Shown here: positions 1 to 6,155 of the stretch, in pieces
How positions within the stretch are numbered: position 1 is the first letter of the stretch
How the letters are laid out: the number at the start of each line of letters is the position of its first letter
Made by a program: the position numbers and the translations under genes
Source of the DNA: Clostridiales bacterium
Lineage (GTDB): Bacteria > Bacillota > Clostridia > Oscillospirales > QAMX01
Reading direction: 5' to 3'
DNA length: 10,290 nucleotides
Assembly: GCA_012841675.1 (NCBI GenBank)
Contig: DUUG01000116.1
Coordinates: 1-10,290, forward strand
The notes under the pieces: model-generated
What the model was told of the DNA's origin: nothing
Databases searched by the model: none
The model's input: only the letters and a program-made list of their open reading frames with translations

Positions 1-327
1 AAAGCTGTCCAGCGGCTATCGGATTAACCGCGCTGCTGACGACGCTGCCGGTCTCTCCATTTCCGAGAAGATGCGCAGCCAGATCCGCGGCTTAAACCAG
101 GCTACCCGCAACGCCGAAGACGGCATTTCCTTCATCCAGACGGCGGAAGGCGCTCTGAACGAAGTATCTGACATGCTGACTCGTCTGAAAGAGCTGGCGG
201 TGCAGGTGCAGAATGGCACCTACAGCGACGACGACAAGGCCAACATCGGTGCGGAAATGAAAGCTCTCGGCACGGCTATTACCGAGATCTACGTCAACAC
301 CAAGTTCAACGGCATTACTGTTTTTGG
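1..327 (+). repeat. Direct repeat, flagellin 5' block, copy A
   Basis: This block pairs with 936-1262 at a constant offset of 935 bases. The first 117 bases are identical in the two copies. Beyond that, differences are scattered and mostly synonymous, growing denser towards the variable core. It encodes the N-terminal D0/D1 domains. Confidence 0.9.
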
Positions 328-793
328 TACTCAGAGCGGTACCGATACGCTGGCCGTAAATGACGGTACCGGCGAGGCCGCTAAGATTGCCTACGGCGAA
401 AACGGCGACCAGACGGTCACCATCAAAGACGCTGCTACCACGTTCCTGAACGCCTTGACGACTTTAACCGCTGCTGCCACCACGGGCGCTGACGCTGCTG
501 CGAAGGCTGCAAATGCCGAAGCTGTTACGGTCGCTTCGGTGGAAAACGCAATCACAGAAGTTAACACCACCCGCGCTGCTTACGGTGCTCAGCAGAACCA
601 GCTGGAGCATGCCGCTAACAACCTCTCCACCACCAAGGAAAACCTCCAATCGGCTGAATCCCGCGTCCGCGACGTGGATATGGCCGAAGAGATGATGGAG
701 TACACCAAGAACAACATCCTGATGCAGGCTGCTCAGGCTATGCTGGCTCAGGCCAATGCTCAGCCTCAGGGAATTCTCCAGCTTCTGAACTAG
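2..793 (+). CDS. fliC: Flagellin, 5'-truncated by window edge
   Basis: This is the structural subunit of the flagellar filament, exported through the flagellar type III apparatus and polymerised outside the cell. Reading starts at base 2, and 263 residues are visible. Aligning with the second flagellin shows that 28 N-terminal residues are missing, so the full protein would be about 291 residues, a short flagellin. The conserved N-terminal D0/D1 helices run to about base 327 (SSGYRINRAADDAAGLSISE, then RLKELAVQ). The variable core is very short and rich in Ala and Thr (about 328-514). The C-terminal D1/D0 helices follow and end in NAQPQGILQLLN. The stop is TAG. It lies 59 bases upstream of a second flagellin and is probably co-transcribed with it. 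Codon choice is strongly biased (CTG, AAC, GAC, GCT), as expected for a very abundant protein. Family assignment is certain; the symbol could equally be hag. Confidence 0.96.
   Translation, partial: KLSSGYRINRAADDAAGLSISEKMRSQIRGLNQATRNAEDGISFIQTAEGALNEVSDMLTRLKELAVQVQNGTYSDDDKANIGAEMKALGTAITEIYVNTKFNGITVFGTQSGTDTLAVNDGTGEAAKIAYGENGDQTVTIKDAATTFLNALTTLTAAATTGADAAAKAANAEAVTVASVENAITEVNTTRAAYGAQQNQLEHAANNLSTTKENLQSAESRVRDVDMAEEMMEYTKNNILMQAAQAMLAQANAQPQGILQLLN
515..793 (+). repeat. Direct repeat, flagellin 3' block, copy A
   Basis: This block pairs with 1729-2007 at a constant offset of 1214 bases. It encodes the C-terminal D1/D0 domains. Most differences from its partner are third-position changes. 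The shift from offset 935 to 1214 (279 bases) is the extra 93 codons in the second gene's core. Confidence 0.88.
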
Positions 794-810
794 ACATTCT
801 AGAAGCTTTA

Positions 811-830
811 GGCGGGAAAGGAATCCCGCT
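811..830 (+). other. Intergenic stem-loop between flagellin genes
   Basis: A perfect 6-bp stem, GCGGGA at 812-817 with TCCCGC at 824-829, extends by a G-U pair at 811/830 and encloses a 6-base loop. No T-run follows, so it is unlikely to be an efficient terminator. It may act as an mRNA processing or stability element between the two flagellin cistrons. The rest of the 59-base gap holds no promoter that I can recognise. Confidence 0.5.
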
Positions 831-838
831 GTAAATTC

Positions 839-845
839 AAGGAGG
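839..845 (+). promoter_or_regulatory. Strong ribosome binding site of second flagellin
   Basis: AAGGAGG is a full match to the anti-Shine-Dalgarno core and lies 7 bases before the ATG at 853. It fits very high expression and fixes the start of the second flagellin. Confidence 0.9.
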
Positions 846-852
846 AAGAAAA

Positions 853-2007
853 ATGAGAATTAACCACAACATCTCGGCCATGAATACCTACCGGCAGTAC
901 AACGTAAACACCAAGAATTCCAACAAATCCATGGAAAAGCTGTCCAGCGGCTATCGGATTAACCGCGCTGCTGACGACGCTGCCGGTCTCTCCATTTCCG
1001 AGAAGATGCGCAGCCAGATCCGCGGCTTAAACCAGGCTACCCGCAACGCCGAGGACGGCATTTCCTTCATCCAGACGGCAGAAGGCGCTTTGAACGAAGT
1101 ATCCGATATGCTGACTCGTCTGAAAGAGCTGGCTGTGCAGGTGCAGAACGGCACTTACAGCGCTGACGACAAGGCCAACATCGGCGCCGAAATGAAGGCC
1201 CTCGGCACGGCCATTGGCGACATCTATGTCAATACCAAGTTCAACGGCATCGAAGTCTTTGGAAAGCAGGAAATGGAAGCAACTGCCGGCAAGTCAGCGG
1301 CTGAGGTAAAAGCCGAAATCACCGCTCTGGGAGTCAATGGCAACTATATCAAGCACACCGGCGGCAAATGGCAGGTCAGCACTGATACATTTGACAAGGA
1401 CGACGGTCCAACCTATGGCTTGACCTTTTCCGAGGCAGCTACCAATCCGGGTCTGAACGGCTTGTCTACGGACACCCTTTACATTATCGACGGTGGTGAA
1501 ATCAAAACAGTTGATGTTTCTGACGGCACTGGAGACGAAGCCTTTACTTTTGCTGCCGTACCCGGCTCGCCCGACGGTGCTCTCAAGGCAAACAACGGTG
1601 CGACCGGCGAAGCCGCTAAGATTTTTTACGGTGAAGATGCCACCCAGTCTGTTACTATCGGCGTTGCTGTGACCACCAACCTGGCCGCTCTGACGGCTGC
1701 TACGGCCGCTGCCACCTCCGGTGCTGCCGCCGAAGCTGTTACGGTAACTCTGGTGGAAAACGCAATCACCGAAGTCAACACCACCCGTGCCGGCTACGGT
1801 GCTTTGCAGAACCAGTTGGAGCATGCCGCTAACAACCTCTCTACCACCAAGGAAAACCTCCAGTCGGCTGAATCCCGCGTCCGCGACGTAGATATGGCCG
1901 AGGAGATGATGGAGTACACCAAGAACAACATTCTGATGCAGGCTGCTCAGGCTATGCTGGCTCAGGCCAACGCTCAGCCTCAGGGAATTCTGCAGCTCCT
2001 CCACTAA
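853..2007 (+). CDS. fliC: Flagellin, complete, with enlarged variable domain
   Basis: This is a filament subunit of 384 residues. The N-terminal D0/D1 helices span about residues 1-137 and begin MRINHNISAMNTYRQ. They include the RLKELAVQ segment near 89-96, which corresponds to the conserved flagellin helix contacted by the mammalian receptor TLR5. The C-terminal D1/D0 helices span about 293-384 and end in NAQPQGILQLLH. The middle (about 138-292) is the surface-exposed variable region. Relative to the upstream flagellin it carries 93 extra residues, rich in Gly, Asp and Thr; I recognise no named domain in it. The start is fixed by the AAGGAGG site 7 bases upstream. Codon bias matches the first flagellin. 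The gene is followed directly by a strong hairpin. Family assignment is certain; whether it is the major or minor filament subunit cannot be read from the sequence. Confidence 0.98.
   Translation: MRINHNISAMNTYRQYNVNTKNSNKSMEKLSSGYRINRAADDAAGLSISEKMRSQIRGLNQATRNAEDGISFIQTAEGALNEVSDMLTRLKELAVQVQNGTYSADDKANIGAEMKALGTAIGDIYVNTKFNGIEVFGKQEMEATAGKSAAEVKAEITALGVNGNYIKHTGGKWQVSTDTFDKDDGPTYGLTFSEAATNPGLNGLSTDTLYIIDGGEIKTVDVSDGTGDEAFTFAAVPGSPDGALKANNGATGEAAKIFYGEDATQSVTIGVAVTTNLAALTAATAAATSGAAAEAVTVTLVENAITEVNTTRAGYGALQNQLEHAANNLSTTKENLQSAESRVRDVDMAEEMMEYTKNNILMQAAQAMLAQANAQPQGILQLLH
936..1262 (+). repeat. Direct repeat, flagellin 5' block, copy B
   Basis: Partner of 1-327. Bases 936-1052 are identical to 1-117. 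The first mismatch is a synonymous Glu codon (GAA in copy A, GAG here). Confidence 0.9.
1729..2007 (+). repeat. Direct repeat, flagellin 3' block, copy B
   Basis: Partner of 515-793. It covers the Glu-Ala-Val-Thr-Val segment through the stop codon. The encoded C-terminal roughly 70 residues are identical to those of the first flagellin except for a few positions, such as the final residue (His here, Asn in copy A). Confidence 0.88.
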
Positions 2008-2023
2008 GAGTAAGTACTAACAC

Positions 2024-2059
2024 AGAGCAGGGAGACGGCTTTGGCCGTCCCCCTGCTCT
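2024..2059 (+). terminator. Long hairpin after flagellin pair, weak or absent T-run
   Basis: The outer stem pairs AGAGCAGGG (2024-2032) with CCCTGCTCT (2051-2059). After one A/C mismatch an inner stem pairs GACGGC (2034-2039) with GCCGTC (2044-2049), closing on a 4-base loop. This gives 15 base pairs in all. The following bases (CTAAACAACCC) are not a T-run, so termination may be partial. It may instead protect the 3' end of the abundant flagellin mRNA and let some transcripts read into the chemotaxis genes. Confidence 0.7.
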
Positions 2060-2104
2060 CTAAACAACCCGCCAGCTGGGATGAAACGGGGAGACCAATA
2101 GGAA

Positions 2105-3205
2105 ATGCAGTTAATTCGTGTGAATGCCTTAAAGCCTGGCATGGTCCTTGGTGAGGATCTGTATGGGTCGGAGGGTGAATTGTTGTTGGCCAAGGGCCAG
2201 GAGCTGACTGCGCAGCATATTGTGCGGTTGGCCTCTTCTGTTTTTGAGATGGTTGCTATATATGGCGACGAGGAAGACGAGATGGATTCCCCTCCCGCAA
2301 CAAAGATTATTGGCGAAACCCTGCGCCGGAATACCGCCCGGGCGCTCACGTCCTTTTATAAGGCGATACACACGGAACAGAAAAAAAGCGCCCAATTATT
2401 TCAACAGCTTAAGCTGCATTTAGAGGAGATTATTGACGAGATCCTGCGCAATCAGGAGATTGTTATCAATATAGCCAATCTTAAGCATTATGACGATTAT
2501 ACATATCAACACAGTGTAAACGTCGCTATTATCTGCATTGCAGTGGGAGCTTCCATGGACATGAGCCGCGCCGCCTTGTCTCGGTTGGGAATGGGCGCGC
2601 TATTGCATGATATCGGTAAAATATTTATTCCCAAAGAGATTATACGCAAGCCTGGCCGGCTCGATTTGAAAGAGCTTGAAGAAGTAAAGCAGCATACAGT
2701 GCTTGGATATAAATATCTTTCGCAAAACTGGGATGTGCCTATGGAGGCTTTAATCGGCGCTCTGTCACATCATGAAAGGTGCGACGGATCGGGATATCCG
2801 TACGGGCTGCGCCGAGACAAGCTTCCCCAAGAGGCAAAGCTCATTGCCATTTGCGACGTGTATGACGCGATGACATCTGAGCGGCCGTATCGAAAGGCAT
2901 TATCCCCGTCAGAAGCCATGGAGCATATCATAGGGAATTCGGGAATCTTGTACGATGAAAAGCTTATTGAAAGCTTTTTCAAAAAAATCGAACCATACCC
3001 CGTCGGAACGCCGGTCATCTTAAGCAACGGCTATCGGGGGAGAGTGGTTAAGAATCACATGAATGCCCTCATCCGGCCTGTGGTAGCAGTTGGAGATTCC
3101 GAAGCGGAAAGGCAGTGCCTTGATTTACTAAATGATCCCCGTTTGTGGGATGTTACCATAATCGGAGTGGATCGTAAAACTTCTCAGGAGAGTGATCCTG
3201 CTTGA
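2105..3205 (+). CDS. HD-GYP domain c-di-GMP phosphodiesterase
   Basis: This is a predicted cytoplasmic enzyme of 366 residues that hydrolyses cyclic di-GMP, which normally relieves repression of motility. An N-terminal segment (about 1-60, with LKPGMVLGEDLYG) resembles the leader found in many HD-GYP proteins. A helical linker follows, then the HD-GYP domain at about 125-290. Visible metal and active-site residues are H136, H168-D169 in HDIGK, H197, H222-H223, and D251/D254. The GYP signature is intact (HHERCDGSGYP, 222-232). A C-terminal region of about 65 residues (VGTPVILSNGYRGRVV onward) occurs in many clostridial relatives. No receiver or membrane segment is present, so its input is unknown. 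A GGGGAG site (2088-2093) precedes the ATG by 11 bases. Its TGA overlaps the cheY start, so it heads the che operon. Catalytic activity is inferred from intact motifs. Confidence 0.93.
   Translation: MQLIRVNALKPGMVLGEDLYGSEGELLLAKGQELTAQHIVRLASSVFEMVAIYGDEEDEMDSPPATKIIGETLRRNTARALTSFYKAIHTEQKKSAQLFQQLKLHLEEIIDEILRNQEIVINIANLKHYDDYTYQHSVNVAIICIAVGASMDMSRAALSRLGMGALLHDIGKIFIPKEIIRKPGRLDLKELEEVKQHTVLGYKYLSQNWDVPMEALIGALSHHERCDGSGYPYGLRRDKLPQEAKLIAICDVYDAMTSERPYRKALSPSEAMEHIIGNSGILYDEKLIESFFKKIEPYPVGTPVILSNGYRGRVVKNHMNALIRPVVAVGDSEAERQCLDLLNDPRLWDVTIIGVDRKTSQESDPA
3186..3190 (+). promoter_or_regulatory. Ribosome binding site selecting the TTG start of cheY
   Basis: AGGAG inside the 3' end of the HD-GYP gene lies 11 bases before TTG at 3202. 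It lies 20 bases before the alternative GTG at 3211, which is too far. It therefore supports the TTG start. Confidence 0.65.
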
Positions 3206-3567
3206 CTAGTGTGTTAATTGTAGACGACGCAGCTTTTATGCGTCTTGCCATTAAGAATGTATTGACAAAAAACGGGTTCTCCGTTGTAGCCGAAGCGCAA
3301 AATGGGCGCGAGGCCGTGGAAAAGTATATGGAACATAAGCCGGATATTGTCACAATGGATATCACCATGCCTGATATGACCGGAATCGAGGCCTTAAAAC
3401 AGATTCGGGCCTTAGATCCGCAGGCAAAGATTGTTATGATTTCTGCCATGGGGCAGGAAAACATGGTCAAAGAAGCCATTTTAAGCGGAGCAAAATCCTT
3501 TATTGTCAAACCGTATAAAGAAGAGCACATTGTACAGACGCTGAATAAAGTTGCCGCCGCAACCTAA
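3202..3567 (+). CDS. cheY: Chemotaxis response regulator CheY
   Basis: This single-domain receiver protein of 121 residues takes a phosphoryl group from CheA and diffuses to the flagellar motor switch (FliM and partners) to change rotation. All receiver landmarks are present: the acidic pocket D8-D9 (LIVDDA), the phosphoacceptor D53 (TMDITMPDMTG), the switch S81 in place of the common Thr, and K103 (IVKPY). There is no output domain, and the length is standard. The start is TTG, overlapping the upstream stop as TTGA, so translation is probably coupled to the HD-GYP gene. A GTG at 3211 would remove three residues but is badly placed for the ribosome site. cheA begins 15 bases downstream. Stand-alone receivers are hard to tell apart, but the position directly before cheA supports CheY. 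Confidence 0.94.
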   Translation: MTSVLIVDDAAFMRLAIKNVLTKNGFSVVAEAQNGREAVEKYMEHKPDIVTMDITMPDMTGIEALKQIRALDPQAKIVMISAMGQENMVKEAILSGAKSFIVKPYKEEHIVQTLNKVAAAT

Positions 3568-3582
3568 GAAGGAAGGGTGCAC

Positions 3583-5610
3583 ATGTCTGGATTTGCCGGG
3601 AACGATTCTCTGCTTGAGATGTTCTTGTTTGAAACATCGCAGAATCTCGAGCAGTTGGAACAGATCATCCTGATAACTGAAGAAGCCGGTGGATTTTCGG
3701 AGGAATCCGTTCAAGAAATTTTCCGGATCATGCATACTATCAAGGGTTCTGCCGCTATGATGTCGTTTGAAGATATCTCCAAGCTGGCCCACCGGATGGA
3801 AGATCTGTTTTTTATTATTCGTGAGAATCCGGCGGTTTCGTACAGCTCATCGGAGATATCTGATCTGGTGCTGGCGTGTATGGATTGCCTTCACCGGGAA
3901 CTTCAGGGAATCCGCGCCGGCGAAACTGCCGGGTCTGATGATTGCCGCCGTATGATTGAAAGAGTAGAGCTGCTGCATGCATCCATGAAAAGCCAGGCGG
4001 ACGGTGCTTCTGCGCCTAAGGATGCTTCGCAAACGCCGGCTACGCCTTCGGATGCGCAGCAGCAAGGGGCCAAATCCTCTTCTGATTATCAGTTTGAGGT
4101 AAAGCTTTCTTTTGAGCCGGACTGCGGCATGGAAAACATTCGCGCATTTTCTGTGGTGCAAGAGCTAGCCCCCTTGTGCAGCACATTGACCCATGACCCT
4201 TCTGCGCTTCTGGAAAGCGATACAGCGTCGGAACAGATCCGAGGAAAGGGCTTTACGCTTCACGCAACGACCCATTTAAACCGGGATGAGCTGTTAAAGC
4301 ACCTGAACCAAACGGCGCTGCTTAAAGATCTCGAAGTAAAAGAGAAAGCCGCGGCCAAGGAAGTAGTCAAAGAAACGCAGAACCAAGCTAAAGCAACCCA
4401 GAAAGCCGACATCTCTGTGGATGAATATCGGTTTCAGCCGCAGAGCATGATCAGCGTCAACGTTGCGAAGCTAGACAGCTTGATGGACTTAATGGGCGAG
4501 GCCATCATTGCCGAAACCATGGTAACGGAAAGTCCTGACCTTCCCAAAACCCCTATGCCGGATTTTCGGAAGGCAACAGCGCGGCTTAAACGAATTATGC
4601 TGGAAATGCAGGATACGGTCATGTCGCTGCGATTGGTGCCCTTGTCCGGAACCTTCCAAAGAATGCACAGAATTGTGCGGGACATGGGGAGAAAGCTGGA
4701 TAAGCAAATCGAGTTAAAGGTCAGCGGCGAAGAAACAGAAGTTGATAAAAATATCATTGAGCATTTGTCCGACCCGCTGATTCATATGATTCGAAACAGT
4801 ATCGACCACGGCATTGAAAGCAAAGAAGAGCGCGCTCAGGCGGGCAAACCGCCCCACGGCACCATTCGCATCGATGCGCAGAGCGCCGGGGGAGACGTTA
4901 TCATTACCGTTTCCGATGACGGGCGCGGTTTAAACCGTGAAAAAATACTGAAGAAAGCAAGGCAATCCGGTTTGGTAAATCGTCCTGAAGAGGATATGTC
5001 AGATCGGGAAGTTTACAATATGATCTTTCTGCCCGGATTTTCCACGCGAGAAAACGTTACGGAATTCAGCGGGCGGGGCGTTGGAATGGACGTGGTCGTC
5101 CAGAACCTCGTATCCGTTGGCGGAACCGTTGCGGTGGACAGCCAGCCGGGACAGGGAATGATTACAACCATTAAAATACCCCTTACCATAGCGATTATTG
5201 ACGGCATGAATGTGGCGGTGGGCGATGCGAAATACACAATTCCCACATCGGCCATACGGGAGACCTTCCGACCCACTAAAGACCAGATCTTTACGGATAC
5301 GGAAGGCAACGAAATGGTCTGGCTGCGCGGGGAGTGTTTGTCGGCGCATCGGATGTATCAATTGTGGGGTATTCCAACCAAGGTAACAGAGCTGACGGAC
5401 GGTATCCTAGTTTTAATTGAGCAGGACGGGAAAAGACGTTGCTTCTTGGTGGACGCCCTGCTGGGCCGCCAGCAAGTGGTTGTAAAACGGCTGCCTGCCT
5501 ATGTGAAACGAGGAAATCGGTTAGCGCATGCCGCCGGTTGCACGCTTCTAGGCGATGGAAGCATTAGCCTGATTTTAGATGTGCCCTGGCTGGCCGGGGC
5601 AGAAATATGA
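3583..5610 (+). CDS. cheA: Chemotaxis histidine kinase CheA
   Basis: This soluble kinase forms the signalling array with CheW and receptors and phosphorylates CheY and CheB. The protein has 675 residues with all five regions. P1 (about 1-110) carries the phosphoacceptor H51 in MHTIKGSA. An Ala/Ser/Pro/Gln-rich linker (about 136-168) leads to a P2-like CheY-binding domain (about 169-252). A charged linker precedes P3 dimerisation helices (about 287-352). The P4 kinase domain has its N box around N405 (IRNSIDHG), G1 as DDGRG (445-449), an F box GFSTRE (485-490) and G2 as GRGVGM (497-502). P5, the CheW-like domain, runs from about 530 to the end. ATG at 3583 is preferred: AAGGA at 3569-3573 is 9 bases away, whereas the in-frame GTG at 3577 would be only 3 bases away and adds two residues. 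No key residue is missing. Confidence 0.97.
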   Translation: MSGFAGNDSLLEMFLFETSQNLEQLEQIILITEEAGGFSEESVQEIFRIMHTIKGSAAMMSFEDISKLAHRMEDLFFIIRENPAVSYSSSEISDLVLACMDCLHRELQGIRAGETAGSDDCRRMIERVELLHASMKSQADGASAPKDASQTPATPSDAQQQGAKSSSDYQFEVKLSFEPDCGMENIRAFSVVQELAPLCSTLTHDPSALLESDTASEQIRGKGFTLHATTHLNRDELLKHLNQTALLKDLEVKEKAAAKEVVKETQNQAKATQKADISVDEYRFQPQSMISVNVAKLDSLMDLMGEAIIAETMVTESPDLPKTPMPDFRKATARLKRIMLEMQDTVMSLRLVPLSGTFQRMHRIVRDMGRKLDKQIELKVSGEETEVDKNIIEHLSDPLIHMIRNSIDHGIESKEERAQAGKPPHGTIRIDAQSAGGDVIITVSDDGRGLNREKILKKARQSGLVNRPEEDMSDREVYNMIFLPGFSTRENVTEFSGRGVGMDVVVQNLVSVGGTVAVDSQPGQGMITTIKIPLTIAIIDGMNVAVGDAKYTIPTSAIRETFRPTKDQIFTDTEGNEMVWLRGECLSAHRMYQLWGIPTKVTELTDGILVLIEQDGKRRCFLVDALLGRQQVVVKRLPAYVKRGNRLAHAAGCTLLGDGSISLILDVPWLAGAEI

Positions 5611-5618
5611 AGGGAAAG

Positions 5619-5623
5619 GGAGG
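5619..5623 (+). promoter_or_regulatory. Ribosome binding site deciding the cheW start
   Basis: GGAGG lies 7 bases before ATG 5631. An earlier in-frame ATG at 5607, overlapping the cheA stop as ATGA, has no comparable site in front of it and would add eight lysine/glycine-rich residues. Confidence 0.75.
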
Positions 5624-5630
5624 AAACGAT

Positions 5631-6155
5631 ATGAATCATATACAGTCACCCTTTGTTTCCGAGCAAGAGGAGGATACCCTTCAGAACCGGTATCTGATTT
5701 TCTCGTTGGGAGATGAGGAGTTTGCCCTTGAAATCCGGCATGTAACGGAAATTGTCGGGCTTCAGCCAATCACGTTTCTGCCGGAAATGCCGGCCTATAT
5801 CAAGGGAATTATCAATCTCCGCGGGTCTATCGTTCCGATTATGGATCTCCGCCTTCGGTTCGGAAAAGAAACCCGTGCTTATGACGAGCGCACCTGCATC
5901 GTCATTTGCCATATGGAAGATATAAACATAGGACTGATTGTGGACAGGGTGTCTGAAGTCAGCACCATTCCGGCAGAGGATGTGGCTTCGACGCCTGCCG
6001 TCAAAAACGAAAGTCATCGTTTTGTGAAAGGAATCTGCAAATCTGACGGGAAAGTGAAACTGATACTCGATTCCCATAAGATCATTGCGGAAGACGATAT
6101 CCCGGCTGTGAAAAAGAGCGTACCGGCGGCGAGAACCGGTGGGGAAGGAAGATGA
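5631..6155 (+). CDS. cheW: Chemotaxis coupling protein CheW
   Basis: CheW is a scaffold that links chemoreceptors to the P5 domain of CheA in the cytoplasmic array; it has no enzymatic activity. The product is 174 residues, close to the usual size. After a short acidic leader (1-18) the CheW fold begins at YLIFSLGDEEFAL (21-33). The conserved NLRG motif (62-65), whose Arg is a known CheA/receptor contact in the family, is present. So are the IVDRVSEV segment (103-110) and the closing strand with KGICK and KVKLILD. The final roughly 20 residues are a basic, Ala/Gly/Arg tail outside the fold. cheA ends 20 bases upstream, and the stop overlaps the receptor start as ATGA. Being in the same operon as cheA and a receptor makes CheW the natural assignment over CheV, which would carry a receiver domain. 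Confidence 0.96.
   Translation: MNHIQSPFVSEQEEDTLQNRYLIFSLGDEEFALEIRHVTEIVGLQPITFLPEMPAYIKGIINLRGSIVPIMDLRLRFGKETRAYDERTCIVICHMEDINIGLIVDRVSEVSTIPAEDVASTPAVKNESHRFVKGICKSDGKVKLILDSHKIIAEDDIPAVKKSVPAARTGGEGR

Noticed and set aside
780..807. Inverted repeat AGCTTCT / AGAAGCT spanning the first flagellin's stop codon
   Set aside because: The stem is only 7 bp with a 14-base loop, competes with a second small palindrome (CTAGA/TCTAG), and has no T-run. It is probably incidental to the coding sequence.
1294..2004. Long minus-strand open frame (236 codons) opposite the second flagellin
   Set aside because: It lies wholly antisense to an unmistakable flagellin and is a by-product of that gene's strong codon bias. 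Its translation resembles no protein family and has no ribosome site of note.
1..2007. Possible mobile element or integron-like cassette because of the long direct repeats
   Set aside because: The repeats are the conserved ends of two flagellin genes in the same frame. No transposase, integrase or terminal inverted repeat is present.
2061..2087. Possible sigma-28 (flagellar) promoter before the HD-GYP gene, from a TAAA at 2061
   Set aside because: No GCCGATAA-like -10 element occurs at the right distance; the best candidate matches only a few bases.
5646..6077. Minus-strand open frame (143 codons) opposite cheW
   Set aside because: It sits inside cheW on the other strand; the translation shows no recognisable motif.
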